Origin: an uncultured Clostridia bacterium
Lineage (GTDB): Bacteria; Bacillota; Clostridia; Oscillospirales; Oscillospiraceae
Length of the DNA: 64,000 nucleotides
Assembly (NCBI GenBank): GCA_946061515.1
Contig: CAMGRL010000004.1
Location: 16,505 to 80,504 of the forward strand
Direction of reading: 5' to 3'
In this document: positions 9,932 through 20,213 of the stretch, in pieces
How positions within the stretch are numbered: the stretch's first letter is position 1
Layout: the number at the start of each line of letters is the position of its first letter
Notes under the pieces: generated by a model
The model's database searches: none
What the model saw: only the letters and a program-made list of their open reading frames with translations
Told to the model about the DNA's origin: nothing
Position numbers and translations under genes: made by a program

Positions 9932-11134
9932 TCAAAATATTTTCCTTTTTCCCAAAACCATGGGCCTGTCGTCCTTTGACGCGGGCCCCATTTTTATTTT
10001 CACCTTTTTCCCCGGCATGGCCCGCAGGGCGGCATCTTCAAGGGCCTCCACGCTGCCGTCCAGACAAAGGGCCTCAATGCAGAGTGTATCCCCGGACAGC
10101 TCCGCCCGGTAGTCCACCACGAAGGGCAGATCAAAAATCTCCTCGTCAAGGTTGAGAATATCGGAGCTGACGCCTTTTCTCCGCAGGGTGTCCAGCCGGA
10201 TGGCCGCACTGCCGCAGGGGCAGGGCTCCGGGAAAATCCGGGTATAGTCCCCAGTGCGGTAGCGGATGAGGGGCATGGCCTCCATGCCGATGGTGGTGAT
10301 TACCAGCTCGCCGTACTGGCCATGGGGCAGGGGACGGCCCACCTCGTCGATGATCTCTGCGATGACATGGTTTTCCCGCAGGTGCATCCCCTCATGGGCA
10401 GGGCAGGTGACAGCGCCCCCAAGGCCCATCTCCCTGGACCCGTAGTGGGGAAACAGCCGGGTGCCCAAAAGCTCCTCGGCCCGCCGGGTGACGGAGAGGG
10501 GACAGGCGTCGCCGCTGATCAGCGCCCGGCGCAGACTGCCCTTGCCGCAAAAGCGGAGCAGGGAGAGAAGCTGTACCGGCATCCCCACAAAGGTATCCGG
10601 CTTTTCCCGGTCCATAACTTCGCTCAGTTCGCCGTAGTTCAGGCTCACGCCCAGCTTCAGGGGCTTTGCGCCCAGACGGGTGACCGCCTCGGCAATCAGT
10701 TCCCCCAGACCGTAAGGCCCGGAGAAGGGCATACAGATCATGGTGCAGCTTCCGGGAAAAATCAGCTCGCTGAGCCCGGCCATGAAAAGGCGGACGGTGT
10801 TTTCACAGTCTCCAAGGGTGTAAAAGACCCGCTTCGCCGTCCCGGTGGTGCCGCTGGTGGCGTCGGACAGCACCCGCTGGATCTCCGCCTGGGAGGTGAG
10901 CAGCAGGGAAGGGGCGTTCATAGCCAGATCTTCGTCGGTGGTAAAGGGCAGGGTCCTTAATTCCTCCAGGCTATCCAGCTTTGAGGGCAGCGCCCCATAA
11001 AAACCCTGCCGCTGCTGTTCGCGGGAAAGGAGATCATTCAGTTTTTGCAGTTGAACCGCCTCAATGTCAGCCCGGCTCAGGCTGTTCAGGCCCTCTTGTT
11101 CCATGATGAGGGCGTCAAGCTTGCTTCTGTTCAT
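9932..11134 (-). CDS. AMP-dependent CoA ligase-like protein (DVU_1553-like, phenylacetate-CoA ligase superfamily)
   Basis: SDATSGTTGTAKRVFYT adenylation motif, YGSREMGLGG, RYRTGDYTRIF; overlaps the radical SAM stop. Confidence 0.82.
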   Translation of the reverse strand: MNRSKLDALIMEQEGLNSLSRADIEAVQLQKLNDLLSREQQRQGFYGALPSKLDSLEELRTLPFTTDEDLAMNAPSLLLTSQAEIQRVLSDATSGTTGTAKRVFYTLGDCENTVRLFMAGLSELIFPGSCTMICMPFSGPYGLGELIAEAVTRLGAKPLKLGVSLNYGELSEVMDREKPDTFVGMPVQLLSLLRFCGKGSLRRALISGDACPLSVTRRAEELLGTRLFPHYGSREMGLGGAVTCPAHEGMHLRENHVIAEIIDEVGRPLPHGQYGELVITTIGMEAMPLIRYRTGDYTRIFPEPCPCGSAAIRLDTLRRKGVSSDILNLDEEIFDLPFVVDYRAELSGDTLCIEALCLDGSVEALEDAALRAMPGKKVKIKMGPASKDDRPMVLGKRKIF

Positions 11135-12462
11135 CTTCTGTATAAGGACCTTCCCTCCGTGTCAGTCAGATTGTACGCGCAGAAGGGCACCAGGCCGTAA
11201 CGGCTGTCCACCTCGCAGATGTAGCATCGCTTCAGCCGCTCCAGATCCAGATTATAGGCGTCCTGAAACACCATGCCGGACACGGCAAAGGTGTTCAGCC
11301 TGGCCTGTTCCAGAAATTCGTCCAGGGCGGAGGTCTCCGTCATCTCGCCGTCGGCGGCAAATTCCGCTTTGCTGCCGCTGCCGCTCCACTGATTTGCCAC
11401 AAACTCCCGGGAGTCGTCAGAGCCGGTACAGCAGCAACAGGAGCCGGACTTTTTGGGCAGCAGCTTCAGACTGCCGTCCTTTCGCTTCATGTAGCTTGCG
11501 TGGAAGGAGCAGTAGGGGTTCTCGGCTCCGCCGCCGCTGAAATCCGCCGCCTTCATCACTCCGCCGGTCTGCTCCTCAATCAGGCGCAGCATACGGGGAA
11601 TGGTGATGGGTCTTCCCGGCCGGTCAAGGCCGCAGCGGCCGAAATAGCTGATGGGCTGAAAATGGATCCCCCGGACAGAGGGCATGTGTTCAAGGGCAAA
11701 GCGCAGAAGATCTCCGACCTGCATGTCGTTCACCCCCGGCACCATCACCGGCACCAGCACGATGCCAAGCCCGGCTTTTGCGCAGTTTTCCATGGCCCGC
11801 AGCTTTTCCGCCAGCAGGGCTTTTCCACGAAGTGTTATGTAAACCGAATCGTCCAGGCCGTCAAACTGGAGAAAGACCGTGTCAAGCCCGGCGGCTTTCA
11901 GCTTTTCTGCGTAATCCTCTTCCTCCGCAAGGCGGATGCCGTTGGTGTTCAGCTGAAAGAAGCTGAAGCCTTTTTCCCGGCCCAGACGGATGATCTCCGG
12001 CAGATCGTCCCGGACGGTGGGTTCGCCCCCGGAGAGCTGGATGTTGAAGGGGCCGCCGTGGGCCATGAGAAAATCGTACTGCTTTTCGATCTCTTCCATG
12101 CTCAGGTCGGCGGGCGCCTGCTCCCCGGCGGAGGCAAAGCAGACCGGGCAGCGCAGATTGCAGCGGTTGGTAAGCTCCAAAAGCATACAGCAGCCCTTGC
12201 GCAGATGCTCTGCGCACAGGCCGCAGTCATAAGGGCAGCCCTTGTCTGTCATTTTTGGCAAAACGGGGGCCTCATTTTTGGTATTTTCGCTGGACCATTG
12301 CAGATAACTGCGCAGGTCTCCCTCCCAGATCAGGGAAGTGAACTTCCCGTGCTCCGGGCAGGTTTTCGTCATATATATACAGCCGTCGTCCCCGCTGTGC
12401 TTCTCCGCGTCCAGCAGGCGGAGACACTGGGGACACACGCTCTGGGTTTTCCCGATGAGCAT
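11131..12462 (-). CDS. radical SAM protein (TrsS-like, DVU_1554 position)
   Basis: CNLRCPVC radical SAM CxxxCxxC motif, N-terminal Zn-ribbon-like CPQC and C-terminal CCCC cluster. Confidence 0.82.
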   Translation of the reverse strand: MLIGKTQSVCPQCLRLLDAEKHSGDDGCIYMTKTCPEHGKFTSLIWEGDLRSYLQWSSENTKNEAPVLPKMTDKGCPYDCGLCAEHLRKGCCMLLELTNRCNLRCPVCFASAGEQAPADLSMEEIEKQYDFLMAHGGPFNIQLSGGEPTVRDDLPEIIRLGREKGFSFFQLNTNGIRLAEEEDYAEKLKAAGLDTVFLQFDGLDDSVYITLRGKALLAEKLRAMENCAKAGLGIVLVPVMVPGVNDMQVGDLLRFALEHMPSVRGIHFQPISYFGRCGLDRPGRPITIPRMLRLIEEQTGGVMKAADFSGGGAENPYCSFHASYMKRKDGSLKLLPKKSGSCCCCTGSDDSREFVANQWSGSGSKAEFAADGEMTETSALDEFLEQARLNTFAVSGMVFQDAYNLDLERLKRCYICEVDSRYGLVPFCAYNLTDTEGRSLYRR

Positions 12463-12888
12463 TCAGATCAGACCCTTTTCACTGAGAATTTCCATACATT
12501 TTTCATAGGTGGCCGCAATGATCTGGGGGCAGTATTCCACCCGCTTGGCGGGGTTTCCCCGGGTAATCTCATTGCAGTCGGTGCCGCCATACTGGATCAG
12601 CATCTCCTCGTTGAACCAGCGGGTGAACTCGCCCATGGCGCTTTTGTGCTCCGGGGCGTCCATGCCGGTGTCCTCACCCTTGCCGGTGAAATAGGAGATG
12701 ACGCAGGCGCCGCCGGTCATGCAGCCGCAGCAGCCGCCGGAAAAGCCCACGCCGCCGTTGAGCCCGCCCATGGCGCGCACCAGACCGGGGTTTTCCTCTC
12801 CGGTGGTCTCAAGCATCAGGATGGCCAGGATCTGGGAACAAAAATAGCCGTATCGGGACAGCTCCATGATTCTGTCAAAAAGGTCCAT
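12463..12888 (-). CDS. C_GCAxxG_C_C family redox protein (DVU_1555-like)
   Basis: GGLNGGVGFSGGCCGCMTGGACVISYF motif. Confidence 0.85.
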   Translation of the reverse strand: MDLFDRIMELSRYGYFCSQILAILMLETTGEENPGLVRAMGGLNGGVGFSGGCCGCMTGGACVISYFTGKGEDTGMDAPEHKSAMGEFTRWFNEEMLIQYGGTDCNEITRGNPAKRVEYCPQIIAATYEKCMEILSEKGLI

Positions 12889-12891
12889 GGT

Positions 12892-13410
12892 TTACTCCTT
12901 TCTGCAAATCAGCAGTTGATAAGTACACTTTTTGCCGCAGGGGACACAGTCCGCCGTGCCTGCCCACAGGGCTTCGATATAGTATTCGCGCCAGAGGGCG
13001 GTCAGATCCTCCTGATGAAGGACAGCAAAGCCCCAGCGCTCCGCAAGCTGCCGCAGCTCCTCGCCGGTTATAAAGCACACGTCGGAAAGGAGCAGCAGTC
13101 CGCCCGGTTTCAATATTCTGTGGCTCTCCCGCAGGGCGGCGGGGATGTCGCCGCTGACAAAAAAAGCGCATTGGGACAAGACGGCGTCAAAGGAGCCGTC
13201 GGCGTAGCCGGAATGTAGAAAATCGCCCTGCCTGACGGCGTCAGACCCGGGCTCCAGGTCGATCCCCTGGGCCGCAAAGCCCAGGCTTTGCAAAAGCAGC
13301 ACCGTCTCTCCGTTTCCTGCGCCCATATCCAGAATTTTCGCGCCCTTTTCCAGCCCGCTCAGCTCCAGCATCCGCAGGCTGTGGGCCACTCCGCCCGGAT
13401 GGCCCTTCAT
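12892..13410 (-). CDS. class I SAM-dependent methyltransferase (DVU_1556-like)
   Basis: ILDMGAGNGETVLLLQ, GSFDAVLSQCAFF, RILKPGGLLLLSD; start set to MKGHPGG, overlapping the upstream gene stop. Confidence 0.85.
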   Translation of the reverse strand: MKGHPGGVAHSLRMLELSGLEKGAKILDMGAGNGETVLLLQSLGFAAQGIDLEPGSDAVRQGDFLHSGYADGSFDAVLSQCAFFVSGDIPAALRESHRILKPGGLLLLSDVCFITGEELRQLAERWGFAVLHQEDLTALWREYYIEALWAGTADCVPCGKKCTYQLLICRKE

Positions 13411-13625
13411 TTGTCCTCCAGCGCCTTTTCCACGGACAGCACCTTGCCCAGGGCCAGCTCCTCCGGCACATAGACAAAGCCGCACTGGGGGCAGACGGGC
13501 AGCTCCACGGGAAAGCCATTGTCCAGATACATGAATTTGGCCTTGCCTTTTTCCAGAGCCACGCCGCATTTCATGCACTTCAGCTTGCCCTCCGGGTCGA
13601 TGGTATAGTAATTTTTATCCTGCAT
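13407..13625 (-). CDS. small redox/zinc-ribbon protein (DVU_1557-like)
   Basis: 72 aa with CMKC...CPQC pairs, inside the cassette. Confidence 0.75.
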   Translation of the reverse strand: MQDKNYYTIDPEGKLKCMKCGVALEKGKAKFMYLDNGFPVELPVCPQCGFVYVPEELALGKVLSVEKALEDK

Positions 13626-13629
13626 GTGT

Positions 13630-15921
13630 TCACTTCCTCAGCACGATGTTCATTCTGTGGCTGTACGCCCGGTGGACAAGGTAGCCGCCGTCCTCCGTCT
13701 CGGTGTATTTGACCCAGAAGGTCACGTTGCCGATACGCCGTCTGGCGATGAGCAGCCCGGTCTCGGCGTCAAAAATGGCCTCTCCCGTCTGCCGCAGCTC
13801 ATCCATCACGCCGATCACATCGGACTTCAAAATCATCCGGTCGTCCATGATTTTCAGGGCTTCCCCGGTAAATTCCAGCTTGTAATCCGGTTCCATGTTT
13901 GACGCCTCCTCGCCCCAGATATTGAAAAGCAGATCATTTTTCAGTGTGAGCCGGTTATAGCGTTTCTGACTGATATCCGGCGGAGCGCCGGCGTCGGTGC
14001 CGTATACCAGCTCCAGAATGTGCCGGGACTCCCGGCCCTCCCGGGCAAAGCGGTCGCGGCAGGCCATGCAGTAGCTGATATAGGGCGCGTCGCTGCGATC
14101 AAGGCACTTCTCCGTCATCTCCTTGGCCAACTCCCGGTTGGCATAGGCGGTAAGCCCGCCGTAGCCGCAGCAGGGGGAACGGTCGCCGGAATAGGGCGTC
14201 TCCACAAGCCGGCAGCCCAGCAGACCGGCAATGCGCCGTATGGCCTTCTGGGTCTCCTGATCGCCCCGGGCGCCGCAGGAGTCGTGCAGCGCGGCGGGCC
14301 GGTCAAGGCCCTGTGCGCCCTCCGGAAGCCCGATCTCGCACAGCACATCCCAAATCCCCTTGATTTTTAAGCCCTCGTGGGCGGACAGCTGCTTTTTGCA
14401 GCTGGGGCATCCGGCAATAACAATGGGGTTTCCCAAAGCCGCCAGCTGCCGGTCAATAAATTCTGTCACCGTGTCCAGCATCTCAACACGCCCGGCCCAG
14501 TCGCATATGGCGCCGCAGCAGCCCAGCATAAGGGCAACGCCCCCGTCCAGACGGCTGCATAGGTCCAGATAGGCGGCTTTCACCGTCTCCGGCGCGATGG
14601 CCGCGGCCTGACAGCCGGGGAAAAACACATAGCGGCATTGTTCAAAGCCCGGCTGGGGGCGGCAGAGAAAGGCCTCGTCATTGGAAAAGAGCATATCCAG
14701 CAGGGCAAACTCATGGGGGGCCAGGGGCATCTTGTCCGTGGAGACCATGTTCTGCCGGGCCAGATGGCAGACCTCTGCCATGTCAAAGCCGTTGGGGCAG
14801 GTGACCTTACACTGCCCGCAGAGGGAGCAGGAGTTCATGGGCTTGTTCAGCTGATGGTCGCCCATGATGATCTGGGTGTTGTTGAAGATCTCCCGGCCCA
14901 GCAGGGCGGGGTATTTTTTATAGTGTTCCAGATAGGCACAGCCCTTTTTGCACTCGTCACAGTGGCACTGTATGCACCTCCGGGCCTCTTCCACGGCCTG
15001 TTCCCGGGTGTAGCCCTCACGGCCGGAGGGGACGCGCACAGAGTCCTGAACCTCTTCAAGGCTGGTATAGAGCCGGGTCTCCGTCGCTCCTTCCTCGCCC
15101 CGGGAGTTGCCCGGGTCCAGCTTCTGGGCCAGCCGGTCCACAGAGAGGGCGGCTCTTTTGGCGGCAAAGGCGCAGTCCAGCACACGGCCTTCAAGCCCCA
15201 TGACCAGCTTCTCTTCCGGATAGACCATCAGCGCCTCATCGCAGACCGCCTCCGGGAAGAACCGCAGTGCCGCGGCCTTTGAGGCACAGACCACATCAAA
15301 GCCGGGACGCTTTTCCAGGAAAAACTCCCTGTCCAGTTTGCTCCCAAAGGAAAATTGAATATCCATACCCTTCAGGCGGCTCAGCTCCGCGGCAAAGGCC
15401 TCCGGACTTAAAAAGCCGGTTTCAGCGGCCAGGAAGGACTCCAGATCCGCTTCCTCGCAGAAAACCGTGATGGGATAGGCTTTTCTCTCCAGCTCGCCGG
15501 CGAGAAACAGGCAGAACAGCCCAGAGCCGAACAGGGCCACGGTCTTTTTCTTTTTCATGCGAAAAACGCCGCCGCTTTTACTGCGGACGCCGTATTGCGC
15601 CACGGCCTTTTCGATGTCCTTTATGGCAACGCCCTCTCCACGCTCACAGAGCTTGCATTTTGCCTCGCAGGGCGCATCGCAGCCGGAGGACAGAATGTGG
15701 ACAAAGGGGCTGGCCTTTTCGTACAGCGAAAGGGCCTTTTTATAATCGCCCTCCGCCACGGCCTTCAGCATGGCTTTGGTATCCAGCTTCAGCGGACAGG
15801 CGGCGTTGCAGTAGGCCGGCTGCTCGTAGATACAGCGGCTGATCATCTCGTCCATCATGTCCTTGGACAGGCGGTTGACGTGGTATACATGGGTGGAGCC
15901 CCGTTCATTGATTTGTGCCAT
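13630..15921 (-). CDS. pyridine nucleotide-disulfide oxidoreductase/dicluster-binding protein with HdrB-like CCG domains (DVU_1558-like)
   Basis: CNAACPLKLDTKAML, SLCGQCKVTCPNG, FFPGCQAAAIAPETV, LGCCGAICDWAG, DSCGARGD, SPCCGYGG. Confidence 0.8.
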   Translation of the reverse strand: MAQINERGSTHVYHVNRLSKDMMDEMISRCIYEQPAYCNAACPLKLDTKAMLKAVAEGDYKKALSLYEKASPFVHILSSGCDAPCEAKCKLCERGEGVAIKDIEKAVAQYGVRSKSGGVFRMKKKKTVALFGSGLFCLFLAGELERKAYPITVFCEEADLESFLAAETGFLSPEAFAAELSRLKGMDIQFSFGSKLDREFFLEKRPGFDVVCASKAAALRFFPEAVCDEALMVYPEEKLVMGLEGRVLDCAFAAKRAALSVDRLAQKLDPGNSRGEEGATETRLYTSLEEVQDSVRVPSGREGYTREQAVEEARRCIQCHCDECKKGCAYLEHYKKYPALLGREIFNNTQIIMGDHQLNKPMNSCSLCGQCKVTCPNGFDMAEVCHLARQNMVSTDKMPLAPHEFALLDMLFSNDEAFLCRPQPGFEQCRYVFFPGCQAAAIAPETVKAAYLDLCSRLDGGVALMLGCCGAICDWAGRVEMLDTVTEFIDRQLAALGNPIVIAGCPSCKKQLSAHEGLKIKGIWDVLCEIGLPEGAQGLDRPAALHDSCGARGDQETQKAIRRIAGLLGCRLVETPYSGDRSPCCGYGGLTAYANRELAKEMTEKCLDRSDAPYISYCMACRDRFAREGRESRHILELVYGTDAGAPPDISQKRYNRLTLKNDLLFNIWGEEASNMEPDYKLEFTGEALKIMDDRMILKSDVIGVMDELRQTGEAIFDAETGLLIARRRIGNVTFWVKYTETEDGGYLVHRAYSHRMNIVLRK

Positions 15922-15950
15922 TTTTATACCTCCTCTGAGGCAAATAGTTC

Positions 15951-15980
15951 AATAGAGAGGCTTAAGTAAGCCTCTCTATT
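15951..15980. terminator. palindromic hairpin between Mop and the oxidoreductase
   Basis: AATAGAGAGGCTTAAGTAAGCCTCTCTATT near-perfect palindrome. Confidence 0.7.
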
Positions 15981-16006
15981 GTATCATGGAATCAAAGGTC
16001 TGTAAA

Positions 16007-18769
16007 TTACTTCTCCAGTTCCTTCAGGGCGGCCAGCACCTTGTCGGGACGGGCGGGGATGCGGGTGATGCGTGCGCCGGTGGCATTGTAGATGGCGTTC
16101 AGGATGGCCGGGTGAGGCGCATCCAGCGGGGCCTCGCCGCAGCCGGCAGCACCGTAGGGGCCGTTGGGACGGTAGGTCTCGTTGAAGTGCAGCTCGATGT
16201 CATCGGGAGCATCGTTGGGGTAGGGGATGCCGCACTTGAGCAGGCTGGTGTGCTTGCTCAGGTCCTCAAAGTCCTCGCTGAGGGCCAGGCCGATGCCCTG
16301 GACAAGGCCGCCGTAGAAGTTGCCTTCCACCAGAAGCCTGTTCATAATGGTGCCCACGTCGGCAACACAGGTGAACTTCTCCACCTTGACCTTGCCGGTC
16401 TGGGTGTCCACACGGACCTCGGGCAGGAAGATGGTGTACATGTAGGTGGCAAAGGGATCGCCCTGGGCGGTATCCTGGTCAATGGGATGATCCGCGCAGA
16501 AGGTGGTTACCCAGTTGCCCTCGTACTTGGTTTCAAGGCCCTCGGCCTTCATTTCGTCGTAAGTCCGGTAAGTGCCGTCCTCTTTCTTCATGGCTGCCAC
16601 CAGGTTCTCAGCGGCCAGACGGCAGGCGTTGCCGGTCATGACCTGAGAGCGGGAGCCGCCGGCGGGACCTGCGTTGGGGGTGTACTTGGTGTCGTTCATC
16701 ACAAGGCGGATCTGGTCGGGACGGATGCCGGCCTGACGCAGAGTCTCGTGGGCGGAGACCACAACACCCATATCGGCGCCCTGGCCGTGATCCTCCCAGG
16801 CAGCGTACATGGTGACGGTGCCGTCGGGGTTCAGCTCAGCAATGGCGGTAGAGGCGTCAACGCCGTCCAGGCCGCAGCCGTATACGCCCAGAGAAACGCC
16901 GATGCCGTACTTATATCTGCCGTCGGAGGCGGCGTTCTTTTCGGCCACTCTCTTCTTGCCGGCCTCGTACAGAGGACGGGCCTTGTCAAACAGGGCTTCC
17001 TCGCAGTAGACCTCGGGGGGATAGCCGGTGGGGATGGTGGTGCCCTCAGCCTCCTTGTAGCAGTTCATGGCGCGCATCTCGAAGGGATCAATGCCCATCT
17101 TGGCGGCCAGACAGTCAATGGCGATCTCAGAGCCCATGAAGGACTGGGGAGAGCCGTATGCACGGAAGGCGGAGCCCCAGGCGTGGTTGGTGAACACGGT
17201 CTGGCTCTTGTTGCGGATGGAGTTGATGCCGTAGCCTGCGCCGGTGAACTGGCTCAGACGCATGGTCAGCAGGTCGCCGAACTCGGAGTAGGGGCCGTGG
17301 TCAACGTAGTTATCGCCCCACAGTGCAAGGAGCTTGCCCTTCTCGTCCGCTGCCAGCTTGATGTGCATGAAGGCGGGGGAGCGCTTGCCGGTGTAGGTGA
17401 TGTTCTGGAACTGGTTGAACACCAGGGAGACGGGACGCTGGCAGATAATTGCAGCAGCGCCGATCAGGGCCTCGTTGGTGGGGGAGAACTTGTAGCCGAA
17501 GGTGCCGCCGGCGTGGTTCTGGACAATGCGCAGCTTCTCCATGGGAACGCCGATACCGCCTGCGATCATGGGCATGTGCAGATGGATACCGATGGACTTG
17601 GAGTGGACGGTCACCATGCCGTCCTCGTCGATGTAGCCATAGCCGCAGTCGGGCTCCAGATGCAGATGGGGCTGACGGGAGCAGTAGCTCTCGATCTCCA
17701 CCTGCTGGGAATCGGGAATGCTGTCCCAATCGAAGTCAGGTCCCTTGATGCAGTTGGTCTCGAAGAAGACGTTGGGGGTGCCGGGATGGATCTCAATGGC
17801 GTCCTCAGCCATGGCGTCCGGGGCACTCATGTAGGCGGGCAGCTCTTCGATCTCTACCTTCACCGCGTCGGCAGCGGCGCGGGCGTGCTCTTCGGTGTCG
17901 GCGGCCACAATGGCGATGGCGTCGCCGAACTGGAAGATCTTATCGCTGCACAGCACCGGGCGCTCAAAGCCGTCGGTCTTGTTGTGCTTGGGCAGCATGA
18001 CCAGACCGTTGATCTTGTTGGTGCCGCCAACGGCCAGAATGTCCTTATAGGTGATGACTTTGAATACGCCGGGCATCTTCTCGGCCTCGGCGGTGTCGAT
18101 GCTCTTGATGTTGGCGTGGGAGACCTTGGCCTGGGTCAGGGCCAGACGCAGGGTGTCCTCGGGCATCTTCAGCGCGTCGTCAGCGCCGAAGTCCCAGGTA
18201 CCGGTGACCTTCTGGGCAGCGGAGGGACGGATGTACTTGGTGCCCTTGATGCTGTCGCCGGTGGGCTGGAAGACCAGGTCCTCCTTGGTCTTCTCGCCGC
18301 GCAGAACCGCGGCGGCGTCCATAACGGCGTCGACCAGGGGCTTATAGCCGGTGCAGCGGCACAGGTTGCGGGTCTTGTTGAACCAGTCGCGCACTTCCTC
18401 GCGGGTGGGGTTGGGGTTCTGCTCCAGCAGCACCTTTGCGCTGATGATGAAGCCGGGGGTGCAGAAGCCGCACTGGGCGCAGCCGTGAGCCATCCAGGCC
18501 ACCTGCAGGGGGTGCATGTCGCCGATGGTGCCAATGCCCTCGATGGTGGTGATCTCGGCATTGTCTCTGACTCTGCTCATCTTGGTGATGCAGGCCTTGG
18601 TCACCTTGCCGTCCATAATGACGTTGCATGCGCCGCAGTGGCCTTCGCCGCAGCCGATCTTGCAGCCGGTGAGCAGCAGGCGATCGCGCAGCACCTGGGC
18701 CAGGGTTTCGGTGCCCTCCAATACCAGATTGCGCTTCACGCCGTTGATGACAAGTGTTTTCTTTATCAT
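16007..18769 (-). CDS. molybdopterin-dependent aldehyde oxidoreductase (Mop/xanthine oxidase family; 2Fe-2S plus catalytic domains, no FAD domain)
   Basis: [12 protein letters not shown] and [11 protein letters not shown]...CRCTGY 2Fe-2S motifs, [15 protein letters not shown]-terminal [21 protein letters not shown] active-site Glu. Confidence 0.93.
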   Translation of the reverse strand: MIKKTLVINGVKRNLVLEGTETLAQVLRDRLLLTGCKIGCGEGHCGACNVIMDGKVTKACITKMSRVRDNAEITTIEGIGTIGDMHPLQVAWMAHGCAQCGFCTPGFIISAKVLLEQNPNPTREEVRDWFNKTRNLCRCTGYKPLVDAVMDAAAVLRGEKTKEDLVFQPTGDSIKGTKYIRPSAAQKVTGTWDFGADDALKMPEDTLRLALTQAKVSHANIKSIDTAEAEKMPGVFKVITYKDILAVGGTNKINGLVMLPKHNKTDGFERPVLCSDKIFQFGDAIAIVAADTEEHARAAADAVKVEIEELPAYMSAPDAMAEDAIEIHPGTPNVFFETNCIKGPDFDWDSIPDSQQVEIESYCSRQPHLHLEPDCGYGYIDEDGMVTVHSKSIGIHLHMPMIAGGIGVPMEKLRIVQNHAGGTFGYKFSPTNEALIGAAAIICQRPVSLVFNQFQNITYTGKRSPAFMHIKLAADEKGKLLALWGDNYVDHGPYSEFGDLLTMRLSQFTGAGYGINSIRNKSQTVFTNHAWGSAFRAYGSPQSFMGSEIAIDCLAAKMGIDPFEMRAMNCYKEAEGTTIPTGYPPEVYCEEALFDKARPLYEAGKKRVAEKNAASDGRYKYGIGVSLGVYGCGLDGVDASTAIAELNPDGTVTMYAAWEDHGQGADMGVVVSAHETLRQAGIRPDQIRLVMNDTKYTPNAGPAGGSRSQVMTGNACRLAAENLVAAMKKEDGTYRTYDEMKAEGLETKYEGNWVTTFCADHPIDQDTAQGDPFATYMYTIFLPEVRVDTQTGKVKVEKFTCVADVGTIMNRLLVEGNFYGGLVQGIGLALSEDFEDLSKHTSLLKCGIPYPNDAPDDIELHFNETYRPNGPYGAAGCGEAPLDAPHPAILNAIYNATGARITRIPARPDKVLAALKELEK

Positions 18770-18812
18770 ACCTTACCTCCTGAAACTAATGTTTTTCTCA
18801 GTACCTTCCAAC

Positions 18813-19064
18813 TTACTTGTGGCTGCCGCAGCCGTCGTGGTTCGGTCCCAGCCCGGTCAGATCCTTGAGCCGTTCAAGGCCCCTGCCGGTATAAAAAACC
18901 AGCTCGGACATCCCGCCGCTGAGATTTTCGCCCCGCAGCCTGAGGCAGTTCGCGTTTTCGTAGTAGTCAATGGGAAGCTCCCGGCGGAAGACCTGGCCGG
19001 TCTTTTTGTCGGTGATCTCCACGGTTACCACGTCCGCAGTGATTTCAAATAATTCTTCGTCCAT
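18813..19064 (-). CDS. small hypothetical protein of the Mop cassette ending in CGSHK
   Basis: 83-aa ORF with SD, directly upstream of the Mop gene. Confidence 0.7.
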   Translation of the reverse strand: MDEELFEITADVVTVEITDKKTGQVFRRELPIDYYENANCLRLRGENLSGGMSELVFYTGRGLERLKDLTGLGPNHDGCGSHK

Positions 19065-19201
19065 TTGACCTCCTTTAAAAACAGCTGATTTGTCAATTCC
19101 ATTCTACCGCCCGCCGGATTTTTTGGTCAACTTGTATACAAAAGTAAGTCGCAGAAATCAATATTCATTTTTTGGCGTTTATGCATAAAATCAGCTTTTT
19201 A

Positions 19202-19222
19202 ACGTTGTTACAATAACAATGT
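19202..19222. promoter_or_regulatory. candidate operator (ModE-like?) in the divergent promoter region
   Basis: ACGTTGTTA-CAA-TAACAATGT near-perfect palindrome. Confidence 0.4.
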
Positions 19223-19289
19223 TTTTGTGGTGATTTACAAAAACGGAGAAATCAGTTATACTATATAAAAAATTTGGAGGAGCTTGAAC

Positions 19290-20213
19290 ATGAATATCGG
19301 AGCTGTGATCGTTGCGGCGGGGATGTCCTCGCGAATGGGCGACTTCAAGCCCATGCTGAATATCGGTTCGATCTCTATTGCCCAGCGGATCATCGCCACT
19401 TTTCATCAGGCGGATGTGACGAAAATCGTCATGGTGACGGGGTACAATGCCCTGACGTTGGAGCGCCATCTGGCCAACAACGGCGTGATCTTTCTGCGCA
19501 ATGAAAACTATGAGACCACCCAGATGTTCGACTCGGCGAAGATCGGCCTGGAATATATGCGGGACAAGTGCGATAAGGTCCTTTTTACGCCGGTGGATAT
19601 TCCTTTGTTTACGGCAAACACGGTGACTACGCTCTTAAATTCCGGCGCGGAGCTGGCCTGCCCGGTCTGTGACGGAAAGACAGGGCACCCTATTCTGATC
19701 TCCTCCGCCATTATCGAAAAGATCCTTGCCGACTCCGGCGAGCGGGGCCTGCAGGGGGCCATATCCCGCTGCGGTGTGGAGATGACCCAGGTCGAAGTAT
19801 CGGACCAGGGCGTGCTTCACGACGCGGACACGCCGGACGATTATAAAGCCCTGCTCCAGTACCACAACAAACAGTTGATCCGGCCGGTGGTAAACGTCTC
19901 TCTGGCAAAGGAAATGCCCTTTTTTGACAGTAAGATCGCCATGCTGCTGACCCTTGTGGATGAAACCGCCTCTGTCCGAACCGCCTGCCAGCGCATGCAG
20001 ATCTCCTATTCCAGCGGCTGGAACATTATCCGCACCTTGGAATCCCAGCTGGGCTGCTCTCTTGTGGAGCGCAGTCAGGGGGGAGCCGGGGGAGGGCAGA
20101 GCCGCCTGACGGAGAAAGGACACCGGCTTCTGACCCGTTTTGAAGCCTTTCAGGAGGAGGTCCGCGGCAGCGCAAACGTTTTGTACGAAAAATATTTCAG
20201 CGGTGAATTTTGA
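19290..20213 (+). CDS. MobA-like NTP transferase fused to ModE-type winged-helix domain (DVU_1551-like)
   Basis: VIVAAGMSSRMGDFKPML nucleotidyltransferase signature; C-terminal SYSSGWNIIRTLESQLGCSLVERSQGGAGGGQSRLTEKG ModE HTH. Confidence 0.85.
   Translation: MNIGAVIVAAGMSSRMGDFKPMLNIGSISIAQRIIATFHQADVTKIVMVTGYNALTLERHLANNGVIFLRNENYETTQMFDSAKIGLEYMRDKCDKVLFTPVDIPLFTANTVTTLLNSGAELACPVCDGKTGHPILISSAIIEKILADSGERGLQGAISRCGVEMTQVEVSDQGVLHDADTPDDYKALLQYHNKQLIRPVVNVSLAKEMPFFDSKIAMLLTLVDETASVRTACQRMQISYSSGWNIIRTLESQLGCSLVERSQGGAGGGQSRLTEKGHRLLTRFEAFQEEVRGSANVLYEKYFSGEF

Noticed and set aside
11500-13218. 572-aa plus-strand ORF
   Set aside because: Crosses antisense over the radical SAM, C_GCAxxG_C_C and methyltransferase genes, each with clear family motifs.
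15986-18868. 960-aa plus-strand ORF
   Set aside because: Antisense shadow of the Mop-type hydroxylase (16007-18769, minus); low-complexity G/V/L/A/H composition and no domain motifs.
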